Below are positions 29,453 through 37,924 of a stretch of 64,000 nucleotides of DNA, one piece after another. The notes under the pieces are model-generated. The model was not told the DNA's origin, ran no database searches, and worked only from the letters and a program-made list of their open reading frames with translations. This DNA comes from JAEUQQ01 sp963697285. GTDB taxonomy: Bacteria > Acidobacteriota > Vicinamibacteria > Vicinamibacterales > JAFNAJ01. A program made the translations under genes and the position numbers. Location: assembly GCA_963697285.1 (NCBI GenBank), contig CAVONI010000005.1, forward strand, positions 59,602 through 123,601. Reading direction: 5' to 3'. Position 1 is the first letter of the stretch. Every line of letters begins with the position of its first letter.

Positions 29453-31804
29453 ATGGGCACCCGCATGCAACCCCTGCCCGTTGACGCGGCGATCGACGAC
29501 GTCCGCGCAGCGCTCGCGCGCCATCGCGCCGCGGTGCTCACGGCGGGCCCCGGGGCCGGCAAGACCACGCGCGTCCCAGCGGCCCTGATCGATGCGGGGC
29601 CGGTCATCGTGCTCCAGCCTCGACGGGTGGCCGTGCGAGCGATTGCACGACGCATCAGCGAGGAGCGCGGATGGACGCTTGGGCGCGACGTCGGCTGGCA
29701 GGTGCGGTTCGAGCGGCGGTTCACGCGTGACACGCGGCTGCTCGTGGTCACCGAGGGCATTCTCACCGCGCGCCTGCAGCACGACCCGCTCCTCGCTGAC
29801 TTCACCACTGTCGTCTTCGACGAGTTCCACGAGCGGAGCCTCCACGCCGATCTCGGGCTCGCGCTGGCGCGGCAGGCCTGGCTCGCGCGCGACGACCTGC
29901 GCATCCTCGTGATGTCGGCGACGCTCGATCACGAGCGCGTCGCGCACTTCCTCGGCGACTGCCCCGTTGTGCGCGTGCCGGGTGTGCTCCATCCCCTGGC
30001 GATCGAGTACGCGCCAGGCGAGAGCCTGCGCGACGCGGTCGCAGACGTCCTCCGCCGCACCACCGGACAGGTGCTGTGCTTCCTTCCCGGCGCCCGTGAG
30101 ATCGCGGCGGCACAGCGCGACCTCGCGCACGTGGCCGCAAGCGGGGACGTGGAGGTCGTGCCGCTGCACGGCTCGCTCGACGCCGACGCGCAGGACGACG
30201 CGATCCGCGCGACGACGGGCCGCCGGGTGATCCTCGCCACCAACATCGCCGAGACGTCGCTGACGGTACCGGGCGTGTCGGCGGTCGTCGACACGGGGCT
30301 CGTGAAGGTGGCGCGCCACGATGCGGCGCGCGGCGTTGACAGCCTCACCCTCGAGCGCGTCACGCGCGACTCGGCCGACCAGCGTGCAGGGCGTGCCGCG
30401 CGGCTCGGTCCGGGAACGGTGCGGCGGCTGTGGGACGCACGCGACAGGTTACGCCCGCATCGGGAGCCCGACATCGCACGCGTCGATCTCGCCGGCGCGC
30501 TGCTCGACGTCATGGCGTGGGGCGGCGACCCGCAGGCGTTCGAGTGGTTCGAGGCGCCGTCGCACGAGCGGGTCGAGCACGCGCTGCTCGTGCTTCGGCG
30601 ACTCGGCGCCACCGAGGGTGATGCCGGTCGTGTGCACATCACCGAGGTCGGACGACGGCTGCAGCGTGTGCCGGTGCACCCGCGGCTCGCGCGCATCCTG
30701 ATCGACGGGTGCGGCGCCCCCGAGATCGCCATGGCGTGTGCGCTGCTCACGGAGCGCGTCGCCATCCCCTCGAACGGTGCCGTGGCGCTGTCGTGCGATC
30801 TGTGGCCATCCATCGACCAACCGGATCGGCTCCCCGTCCACGTGCGGCAGGTCGCCAGGGAACTCCAGCGCCTGGCGGCGTCGGTCACCGACGGTGGTCA
30901 GCCGGCGCGCGCCACCGTCGATGAGCTCCGGCACGCGCTGTTCACCGGCTATGCCGATCGCCTGGGGCGGCGTCGCGAGCAGACGCCCGAGCGCGTGAAG
31001 CTCGCGTCCGGGCACGGCGCGACACTTGCCAGGGAGTCGGGCGTGCACGACGGTGAGTACCTCGTCGCGCTCGAGCTCGTCGCCGCCGATCGCGACGGGA
31101 TCGTCGAGTCGCGCATCAGGATCGCGAGCCGCGTCGAACCCGAGTGGATCGTGCCGAACACCATTCGCGTCGAGCATCGGCTGCATCCCGGCACGGGCCG
31201 CGTGCAGGCCATCCGTGTCGCGGCGTTCGACGAGATCGTCCTCCACGAGCACCCGGTTGCCCCGGATCCCGCGATCGCGGCCGTCCTCTTGCGGGACGCG
31301 TGGATTGAGCGTCCGCACGACGAGGCGACGACCCAGTTTTTGCGCCGCGCACGGTGTGCCGGCGTGGCGATCGACCTGGCAGCGCTCGCCCACCAGGCGG
31401 CGCTCGGCGCGCGAAGCCTCGGCGAGATCGACATCGAGGCGCAGTTGCCCGGCGACGTGCGGCGCACGATCGACAGGCTGGCGCCCGGCTCGCTCGTCGT
31501 ACCCAGCGGGCGGCGAACGCTGCTCACATACGGCGAAGACGGGACGGTGAGTGCCGCGGTGAAATTGCAGGAACTGTTCGGGCTTGCCGATTCACCCTCC
31601 ATGGGCGCAGCGCATACACCTGTCGTGTTCCACCTGCTCGCGCCCAACGGGCGTCCGGTGCAGACGACGCGCGACCTGCGGAGTTTCTGGGAGCGCACGT
31701 ATCCCGAGGTGCGCCGGGAATTGCGCGGGCGCTATCCGAAGCACCCGTGGCCGGAGGATCCCTGGACGGCGCCGCCGACGCACCGCCCGCTGAAGCGCTC
31801 CTAG
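29453..31804 (+). CDS. hrpB: ATP-dependent helicase HrpB
   Basis: 783 residues, a typical length for HrpB (DEAH-box superfamily 2). Motifs in order: GPGAGKTTRVP (Walker A), QPRRVAVRAIA (Ia), VFDEFHERSLHADL (DEFH box), MSATLD (III), GSLDADAQ, ATNIAETSLTVPGV (V) and TRDSADQRAGRAARLGPG (VI). The C-terminal HrpB-specific domain is present (SLVVPSGRRTLLTYGEDG, ELFGLADSP, FHLLAPNGRPVQTTRDLRSFW). HrpB is a putative RNA helicase of uncertain cellular role. The start is ATG 29453 or 29465; neither has a clear Shine-Dalgarno. Confidence 0.95.
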   Translation: MGTRMQPLPVDAAIDDVRAALARHRAAVLTAGPGAGKTTRVPAALIDAGPVIVLQPRRVAVRAIARRISEERGWTLGRDVGWQVRFERRFTRDTRLLVVTEGILTARLQHDPLLADFTTVVFDEFHERSLHADLGLALARQAWLARDDLRILVMSATLDHERVAHFLGDCPVVRVPGVLHPLAIEYAPGESLRDAVADVLRRTTGQVLCFLPGAREIAAAQRDLAHVAASGDVEVVPLHGSLDADAQDDAIRATTGRRVILATNIAETSLTVPGVSAVVDTGLVKVARHDAARGVDSLTLERVTRDSADQRAGRAARLGPGTVRRLWDARDRLRPHREPDIARVDLAGALLDVMAWGGDPQAFEWFEAPSHERVEHALLVLRRLGATEGDAGRVHITEVGRRLQRVPVHPRLARILIDGCGAPEIAMACALLTERVAIPSNGAVALSCDLWPSIDQPDRLPVHVRQVARELQRLAASVTDGGQPARATVDELRHALFTGYADRLGRRREQTPERVKLASGHGATLARESGVHDGEYLVALELVAADRDGIVESRIRIASRVEPEWIVPNTIRVEHRLHPGTGRVQAIRVAAFDEIVLHEHPVAPDPAIAAVLLRDAWIERPHDEATTQFLRRARCAGVAIDLAALAHQAALGARSLGEIDIEAQLPGDVRRTIDRLAPGSLVVPSGRRTLLTYGEDGTVSAAVKLQELFGLADSPSMGAAHTPVVFHLLAPNGRPVQTTRDLRSFWERTYPEVRRELRGRYPKHPWPEDPWTAPPTHRPLKRS

Positions 31805-31850
31805 GGCAGCTCGTCACCGCCTGCATCCTTGTCATCCCGCGCGCGGCGGT

Positions 31851-31880
31851 TTGACCGTTGTGTGTCATACGTGGTACGGT
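31851..31880 (+). promoter_or_regulatory. candidate promoter for the tandem exported paralogues
   Basis: TTGACC at 31851-31856 and TACGGT at 31875-31880 are separated by 18 bases. The -10 lies in the 14-base box GGTACGGTTCGGCT that recurs exactly at 25931. Transcription here would give a leader of about 110 nt containing the duplicated block described separately. Confidence 0.35.
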
Positions 31881-31899
31881 TCGGCTTCTTACAGCCCAG

Positions 31900-31996
31900 T
31901 TTGGCCTCTTCCAGAGGTGCGGGCGCTCCAGGCTTTCTGGTGCCCGTCGGTTCCCCGTCCACAGGTGCTGGTTCCCCGCACGCTGGAGGTACATCC
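31900..31996 (+). repeat. duplicated leader block, copy 1
   Basis: About 97 bases directly upstream of the ATG at 31997 align without gaps to 32955-33051 upstream of the paralogue, including TGCTGGTTCCCCGCACGCTG and GGAGGTACATCC before the start. The leader therefore duplicated together with the gene. It contains a small CCTCT/AGAGG hairpin and the Shine-Dalgarno GGAGG. It could be a structured regulatory leader. Confidence 0.7.
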
Positions 31997-32857
31997 ATGC
32001 AGTTGTACGCTCGTCTTGGCAAGATCGCCGCACTGACCCTGCTCGTCGCCGCCCCCGCATTCGCCCAGGTCGGGCCACCTCCTCGTATCCTGCAGATCAT
32101 CCGCGAAGAAGTCAGGCCCGGAAAGGGAACCGCCCACGCCGCGAACGAAGGCGCGTGGGGTGCCGCCATGGTCAAGGGGCAGTCGCCCATCACCTGGCTC
32201 GCCATGCGGTCGATCGCCGGCCCCTCCGAGGCCTGGTTCCTCTCCCAGTGGGCAACGTGGGCTGACTACGAGGCAGCCAACAAGGCCCAGGAAGCCAACG
32301 CCGCGCTGGCCGCCGAAGACGACAAGTTCTCGACGCTGGACGGTGAGTACCTCTCGCGGACGTCGAACATCTTCGCGAACTATCGCCCTGGCCTGAGCTA
32401 TCAGCCGGAGGTCGACCTGACGAAGATGCGCTACATGGCCGTCGACATCGTCCGCGTGAAGCCAGGTCGCCTCGCCGAGTTCAACGAGGCGTGGCGAATG
32501 CAGGTGGCCGCTCACACGACCGCGAAGATGAATGAGCACTGGGCCGTCTACTCGGTGAACGCCGGGATGGCCGACGGGACGTACTTCTTCATGTACCCGG
32601 CGGCCACCCTGGCCGAACTCGACGCGTCGGGCCCGATGCACGGCAGCGAGGAGTTCAGCAAGGCCGTGGGCGAGGCGGGTCGCAACAAGATGAACGCGGC
32701 CACCATCGCCGCCGTCGACAGCGAGACGCGGCTGATCTTCCAGCTGAGTCCGCAGATGAGCAGCCTGGGGAAGGCGTGGGCGGATGCCGATCCGTTCTGG
32801 GCGCCGAAGGCTCCGGTGGTCGTCGCCGCCGCCAAGAAGCCGGGCGACAAGAAGTAG
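31997..32857 (+). CDS. exported protein with two ABM/NIPSNAP-like repeats (paralogue A)
   Basis: 286 residues, ATG 31997 with GGAGG upstream, signal peptide 1-24 (APAFA-QV). Two similar halves can be seen: residues about 28-95 (ILQIIREEVRPGKGTAHAAN...WLAMRSIAGPSEAWFLSQW) and about 148-225 (RYMAVDIVRVKPGRLAEFNEAW...WAVYSVNAGMADGTYFFMYP). Each has the strand, PG-x-EF-type helix and strand pattern of dimeric alpha/beta-barrel (ABM or NIPSNAP-like) domains. The function is unknown; a periplasmic small-molecule binding or oxidative role is only a guess. The C-terminus is Lys-rich (KKPGDKK). A paralogue follows in tandem at 33052. Confidence 0.75.
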   Translation: MQLYARLGKIAALTLLVAAPAFAQVGPPPRILQIIREEVRPGKGTAHAANEGAWGAAMVKGQSPITWLAMRSIAGPSEAWFLSQWATWADYEAANKAQEANAALAAEDDKFSTLDGEYLSRTSNIFANYRPGLSYQPEVDLTKMRYMAVDIVRVKPGRLAEFNEAWRMQVAAHTTAKMNEHWAVYSVNAGMADGTYFFMYPAATLAELDASGPMHGSEEFSKAVGEAGRNKMNAATIAAVDSETRLIFQLSPQMSSLGKAWADADPFWAPKAPVVVAAAKKPGDKK

Positions 32858-32954
32858 ACACGCAACCGTTGATCCACCGTGACGCACCGCGGCGGGAGGT
32901 CTCCTCCTCCGCGGTGTGGCATGCCCCGTTTTTCGTCTCTGTCTCTGCAATCCG

Positions 32955-33051
32955 GTTCGGCCTCTTCCTGAGGTGCGGGCACTCCAGGTTTTCTGGCGCC
33001 CGTCGTTTCTCGTCCACACGTGCTGGTTCCCCGCACGCTGGAGGTACATCC
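32955..33051 (+). repeat. duplicated leader block, copy 2
   Basis: This is the gap-free counterpart of 31900-31996. The last 30 bases before the start are almost identical in both copies, and differences increase towards the 5' end. The exact 14-base promoter box of copy 1 is reduced here to CCGGTTCGGCCT, so copy 2 may rely on read-through or a weaker promoter. Confidence 0.7.
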
Positions 33052-33921
33052 ATGCAGTCGTACGCACGCATCGGCGCGATCGCCGCTCTGACCCTGGTCG
33101 TCGCCGCCCCCGCATTCGCTCAGGTCGCGCCACCCGCGCCCCCGCGCATCCTGCAGATCGCTCGTGAAGAGGTGCGACCCGGCAAGGGCGCCGCGCACGC
33201 CGCGAACGAAGCCGCCTGGGGTGCCGCGTTCGTCAAGGGTCAGGCGCCTATTACCTGGCTGGCCATGCGCTCGATCGCCGGTCCCTCCGAGGTCTGGTTC
33301 CTCACCGGCTGGGAGTCGTGGGCCGACCGCGAAAAGGCCGACAAGGCGCTCGAAGCCAACGCCGCGCTGACCGCCGAGGACGACAAGTACTCGACGCTCG
33401 ACGGCGACAACCTCTCTCGGACATCGACCATCTTCGCGAACTATCGCCCGGGACTGAGCTATCAGCCAGGCGTCGACCTCACGAAGATGCGCTACATGGC
33501 CGTCGACGTGGTTCGCGTCAAGCCGGGGCAGGGTGCTGCGTTCGCCGAGGCCTGGCGGATGATGGTCGAGGCCCACAAGACCGCGAAGATGAATGAGCAC
33601 TGGGCCGTGTATTCGGTGAACGCCGGCATGGCGGACGGCACCTACTTCTTCATGTACCCGTCGGCGACGCTCGCCGAACTCGACGCGTCGGGCCCGATGC
33701 ACGGCAGCGACGAGTTCAGCAAGGCGGTTGGCGAAGGCGGCCGCAACAAGATGAACGCGGCGACGATCGCTTCCATCGACAGCGAGACGCGGCTCATCTT
33801 CCAGCTGAGTCCGCAGATGAGCAGCCTGGCGAAGACCTGGGCGGACGCCGATCCGTTCTGGGCGCCGAAGGCGCCGGCACCGGCCGTCGTCGCGGCCAAG
33901 AAGCCGGGCGACAAGAAGTAA
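33052..33921 (+). CDS. exported protein with two ABM/NIPSNAP-like repeats (paralogue B)
   Basis: 289 residues, ATG 33052, signal peptide ending APAFA-QV. It is highly similar to the protein encoded at 31997 along its whole length, sharing LSYQP-VDLTKMRYMAVD, KMNEHWAVYSVNAGMADGTY and the final KKPGDKK. Main differences are at ABM-like surface positions (QGAAFAEAWRMMVEAHK versus RLAEFNEAWRMQVAAHT). A recent tandem duplication with retained reading frame and leader suggests that both copies are used, perhaps for dosage or for slightly different ligands. Confidence 0.75.
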   Translation: MQSYARIGAIAALTLVVAAPAFAQVAPPAPPRILQIAREEVRPGKGAAHAANEAAWGAAFVKGQAPITWLAMRSIAGPSEVWFLTGWESWADREKADKALEANAALTAEDDKYSTLDGDNLSRTSTIFANYRPGLSYQPGVDLTKMRYMAVDVVRVKPGQGAAFAEAWRMMVEAHKTAKMNEHWAVYSVNAGMADGTYFFMYPSATLAELDASGPMHGSDEFSKAVGEGGRNKMNAATIASIDSETRLIFQLSPQMSSLAKTWADADPFWAPKAPAPAVVAAKKPGDKK

Positions 33922-34249
33922 CAGATCCTGATCAACATGCCTCGCTGCGGAGGACAGGCATCCTCCGCGGCGGGACATGCCGCGCACATCCCAGCTCCGC
34001 CTGCAATCCCCCTCCTGCCCGACACGCCGCTGAACGCACATCCTGCGTTCCCTCCACTTCGTCCCTGAACCAGTAACCTGTCGCGCAGTTTCGAGTGCCC
34101 GCTGAATTGGGGTCTGACCCCAATTCACTGCGGTTTCCGCTTTGGACGCCTGGGGGTTCCACTCACTCCGGCCGACGAGGCGGGCGCGACGTCAAAGGGT
34201 GTCGTACAGTGCGCGTGGCGCCGGCACGGGCGCCGTGGAGGCTCGAGCG
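33922..34249. other. 328-bp intergenic region with a 23-bp palindrome
   Basis: No gene was recognised. GAATTGGGGTC-T-GACCCCAATTC at 34104-34126 is a perfect inverted repeat with 11-base arms. Its GGGGTC/GACCCC core recurs in the element at 47957-48050, so it is probably a dispersed REP-type unit and may terminate transcription of the tandem paralogues. Confidence 0.55.
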
Positions 34250-35251
34250 ATGCTGAAGGGAATCACGTGGTCGGCGGTGGCGTTCATCGCCTTCGAGGGA
34301 CTGGCGGCGGGCCAGGGCCGCGACGCCGGGCAGGTGCTCGGCGATGCTCGCGCGGCCATGGGCGGCAGCAAGCTCGCCGAACTGAAGACACTGTCGTCGA
34401 CCGGAAGGATTCAACGCACGCTCCCCAACGGCAGCACGGCGGAATCGGAATTCGAACTTGCGCTCGCGCTGCCAGACCGGTACCTGATGCGCAGCGTGAT
34501 GGTCGCGATGGGCTCGATGAGCGTGTACCGCAACAGCGGCTTCAACGGCGAGCAGGTGATCGAGGAGATCGACCGTCCGCCGAACCTCTCGGGTGGCCAC
34601 ATGGTGGTCAGGATGGCAGGGCCCGGAGGGGCGGCCGTCGATCCCGAGAAGATGACCGCCGAGCAGAAGGCCGAGTTCGACAAGGCGCGGCTGATCGCCA
34701 ACAAGAAGGAGTTCGCGAGACTCACGCTTGGCATGCTCGCGTCGGCCATGGCCGTCTACCCGCTGGAGTTCACGTACGCCGGCGAGGCTGAATCCGCCGA
34801 CGGCAAGGCCGACGTCCTCGACGTCACGGGTGCCGGCGACTTCGCCGCCCGCCTGTTCGTCGATCGCGACACGCACCTGCCGCTGATGCTCACGTGGAAG
34901 GACAAGGAACCGCTGATCATGCAGGTGGGCGGCCCGGGGATGTCGGTCTCTGCGGCTGGCGGCACGACGACGCGCGTCGTGCAGGGTGGCCCCGGCGGCC
35001 CTGGCGCGATGTCGAAGGAGGACCGCGAGAAGTTCGAACAGGAACTCGACGCGAAGCGCAAGGAGGCCGAGGCCACGCGGCGTGTTGTCGAGTACCGCGT
35101 GTACTACGCCGACTACCAGGACGTGGGCGGCATCCGCTTGCCGCACCGCATCCAGCGGGCGATCGACGGCAAGACGACCGAAGAAATGATCGTCGACGAA
35201 TTCAAGGTAAACCCGAAACTCGACGCGAAGAAGTTCCAGGTGAACAAGTAG
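34250..35251 (+). CDS. exported LolA-like protein, partner of TonB receptor
   Basis: 333 residues; ATG 34250 with GGAGG at 34237-34241. Short signal peptide (AFEGLAAG-Q). The body has the strand pattern of LolA/outer-membrane lipoprotein-sorting-like folds: LKTLSSTGRIQRTLPNGSTAESEFELALALPDRYLMR, later ARLFVDRDTHLPLMLTWKDKEPL and VGGIRLPHRIQRAIDGKTTEEMIVDEFKVNPKLDAKKF. A Gly-rich linker and a charged helix (KEDREKFEQELDAKRKEAEATRR) lie at about residues 250-285. It precedes a TonB receptor gene by 13 bases, so the two are co-transcribed. It is probably a periplasmic or lipid-handling partner of that receptor. Confidence 0.7.
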   Translation: MLKGITWSAVAFIAFEGLAAGQGRDAGQVLGDARAAMGGSKLAELKTLSSTGRIQRTLPNGSTAESEFELALALPDRYLMRSVMVAMGSMSVYRNSGFNGEQVIEEIDRPPNLSGGHMVVRMAGPGGAAVDPEKMTAEQKAEFDKARLIANKKEFARLTLGMLASAMAVYPLEFTYAGEAESADGKADVLDVTGAGDFAARLFVDRDTHLPLMLTWKDKEPLIMQVGGPGMSVSAAGGTTTRVVQGGPGGPGAMSKEDREKFEQELDAKRKEAEATRRVVEYRVYYADYQDVGGIRLPHRIQRAIDGKTTEEMIVDEFKVNPKLDAKKFQVNK

Positions 35252-35264
35252 GGACGACGTCACG

Positions 35265-37907
35265 ATGCACCGGGTCCTGATCGGGGCGGCACTGTCGTGC
35301 GTGGCGTGGACGGTCATGCCTGACGCCGCCGTCGCGCAGTCCAGGCCGGGCCGATTGATCGTCACGGTCGTCGACCAGACCGGCGGCGTGATTCCGTCGG
35401 CATCCGTCGTCGTGTCGTCGGGTGAACGTGACACCACCACTCCGGCTGCGCCCGTGACCACGACGACGAACGAGGCGGGCGTGGCCACGCTCGCCGACCT
35501 CGCCGAGGGTCGCTACGACATCGAGGCCTCGTTCGCGGGATTCGACCCGGTGACCGTGCGCGACGTGCGCGTGCGTGGCGGCGACGTGCGGCGGCGCATC
35601 ACGCTGCGGATCAAGAAGGTCGACGAATTGGTCACCGTCGGACGCGATCGCCAGAGCGCCGGGCTCGATCCGGGCGGAAGCGCCTTCAGCACCGTCCTCA
35701 CCCGCGAGCAGATCGATGCGCTGCCAGACGATCCCGACGAACTCGAGGCGGCGCTGAAGGCCATGGCCCCGCCCGGCTCGACGATCCGCGTCGACGGCTT
35801 CACGGGCGGACGCCTTCCCTCGAAGTCGCAGATCCGATCGATCCGCCTGCCGCGCCTCGACATGTTCGCGGCCCAGAATCACGGCGGGACGACGGGCGCG
35901 CTGTTCATCGACATCCTCACGCAGCCTGGCCTCGGGCCGATGCGCGGCAGCATGGACGTCAACTTCCTCGACGAGGCGCTGAACGCCAGGAACGCATTCA
36001 CGCCAACGAAGACACCCGAACAGCTGCGGCGCTACGGGTTCAACCTGTCGCGCACGATTCGCCCGAACAAGACGTCGTTCTCGCTCACGGCCACCGGAGG
36101 CTCGCAGTACACCTCGCCCAACCTGCTGGCGGTGATGCCCGACGGATCGACGCTGACCGACTCCATCAGGCAGCCGCGCGACTCGTTCTATGTGAACGTG
36201 CGTCTCGATCACGCCATCAACAAGGACCACGCCATCCGCGTGAGCGCCGACTACGACACCTCGGCGTCGCAGAACCTCGGCGTCGGCGGCTACAACCTCT
36301 TCGACCTGGCGTACGAGAACGACGCGTCGACCGCGATGATCCGGCTGTCTGAGAATGGTCCGCTCGGCCGCCGGTTCTTCACCGAGAGCCGCCTGCAGAT
36401 CCGCGCGGCCGGCAGCAGCGACCGCTCGACGGTCGAAGCGCCGACTACCCGTGTGCTCGACGCGTTCACCAGCGGCGGCGCGCAGCGGCAAGGCGGACAG
36501 GAGTCCCTGACGTTCGAACTCGCGTCGGATCTCGACTACGTGCGGGGCGCGCATTCGTGGCGCACGGGCGTGTTGCTGGAAGGCGGACGCTACTCGTCCG
36601 ACGACATGAGCGGCTATCTCGGTACCTACACGTTCGCGAGCCTGGACGACTATTCGGCCGGCAGGGCGTCGAACTACGCGCGACGCAGCGGCGATCCGTC
36701 GATCGTCTACACCGCATGGCGGGCAGGCGTGTACGCGCAAGACGACTACCGCATCAGCCGCAGCCTGCTGCTGAGCGCGGGCGTGCGCTACGGCGTGCAG
36801 CGACACGTCAGCGACGCCGTGAACCTCTCGCCGCGCGTGAGCGCCGCGTGGTCGCCGTTCAGGAACGGCCGCCTCACGCTGCGCGGCAGCTACGGGTACT
36901 TCTACGACTGGATCGGAGACGACCTGTACAAGCAGAGCCTGTTGCTTGACGGTGAACGGCTCACGAGTTGGAACATCCCGTCGCCGCCGTATCCCGACCC
37001 GGGGCCCCTCGGGGCCACGACACCCTCCGATCAGTACATCTGGCCCGACGCGCTCGTGCTGCCGAATGCGCACCGCGTGAACCTCGGGGCCGATCGGCAG
37101 TTGACGCCCAACACCCGGCTGACCGTCTCGTATGGTCGCAGCTGGGGCCGCAGCCTCGTGCGCGGCCGGAACCTGAACGCCCCGGTCGACGGTGTGCGGC
37201 CCGACCCGACCCGGGCCAACGTCGTCGCCCTCGCGTCAGACGCGGCGTCGTGGTCGCAGATGCTCCACGTCGGGGTCAACGTCATGAAGATGGAGTGGCA
37301 CCGCACGTTCATGGCGCTCAACTACACGTGGGCGACCAGCGACACGAACACGACCGGCGGCTTCTCGCTGCCCGCCAGCGGCAACACGCTCGACACGGAG
37401 TGGGGTCCGGCGCCGGGGGACGTCACGCACCGGCTCGGCGGCGCGTTCAACTCGACGCCGTTCAGGAACTTCACCGTGGGGATCAACCTACGCGCGCAGT
37501 CTGGCCTGGCGTACAACGCCACGACGGGACGCGATGACAACGGGGATGGTGTCTTCGAGGATCGACCGGATGGTGAGCGGCGGAACGCGCGACGCGGCGA
37601 CGCGCAGGTGGACCTGGGCGGCCGGATGTCGTACGCGATCGGCTTCGGGACGCCACGGCCAGCGTCTGGTCCCGCCGGCACGCAGGTGGTGATCAGCATG
37701 GGCGGCGGCGGGGGACTCGCACCAGGCTTCGGCGGCGGCGCCGAAGACAAGCGCTACCGTCTCGAGTTCTACGTCTCTGGCCAGAACCTGCTGAACCGCG
37801 TCAACTACACGGCGTACTCGTTCGTCATGACGTCGCCGTTCTTCGGAAGCCCGGTCGCCGCTTCGCAGCCTCGCAAGCTGCAGGTCGGCATGCGCTTCGG
37901 CTTCTGA
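35265..37907 (+). CDS. TonB-dependent receptor with carboxypeptidase-regulatory domain
   Basis: 880 residues, signal peptide 1-25 (AAVA-QS). An Ig-like regulatory domain follows at about residues 28-110 (GRLIVTVVDQTGGVIPSASVVVSSG). A plug-like part (STVLTREQIDALPDDPDELEAALKAMAPPGSTIRVDGFTGGRLP) and an outer-membrane barrel end in KLQVGMRFGF. It is shorter than the other receptors here and has a Gly-rich loop (MGGGGGLAPGFGGGAEDKRY) near the C-terminus. It is co-transcribed with the LolA-like gene upstream. Ligand unknown. Confidence 0.82.
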   Translation: MHRVLIGAALSCVAWTVMPDAAVAQSRPGRLIVTVVDQTGGVIPSASVVVSSGERDTTTPAAPVTTTTNEAGVATLADLAEGRYDIEASFAGFDPVTVRDVRVRGGDVRRRITLRIKKVDELVTVGRDRQSAGLDPGGSAFSTVLTREQIDALPDDPDELEAALKAMAPPGSTIRVDGFTGGRLPSKSQIRSIRLPRLDMFAAQNHGGTTGALFIDILTQPGLGPMRGSMDVNFLDEALNARNAFTPTKTPEQLRRYGFNLSRTIRPNKTSFSLTATGGSQYTSPNLLAVMPDGSTLTDSIRQPRDSFYVNVRLDHAINKDHAIRVSADYDTSASQNLGVGGYNLFDLAYENDASTAMIRLSENGPLGRRFFTESRLQIRAAGSSDRSTVEAPTTRVLDAFTSGGAQRQGGQESLTFELASDLDYVRGAHSWRTGVLLEGGRYSSDDMSGYLGTYTFASLDDYSAGRASNYARRSGDPSIVYTAWRAGVYAQDDYRISRSLLLSAGVRYGVQRHVSDAVNLSPRVSAAWSPFRNGRLTLRGSYGYFYDWIGDDLYKQSLLLDGERLTSWNIPSPPYPDPGPLGATTPSDQYIWPDALVLPNAHRVNLGADRQLTPNTRLTVSYGRSWGRSLVRGRNLNAPVDGVRPDPTRANVVALASDAASWSQMLHVGVNVMKMEWHRTFMALNYTWATSDTNTTGGFSLPASGNTLDTEWGPAPGDVTHRLGGAFNSTPFRNFTVGINLRAQSGLAYNATTGRDDNGDGVFEDRPDGERRNARRGDAQVDLGGRMSYAIGFGTPRPASGPAGTQVVISMGGGGGLAPGFGGGAEDKRYRLEFYVSGQNLLNRVNYTAYSFVMTSPFFGSPVAASQPRKLQVGMRFGF

Positions 37908-37924
37908 CCGGCCCTGACCGGCCC

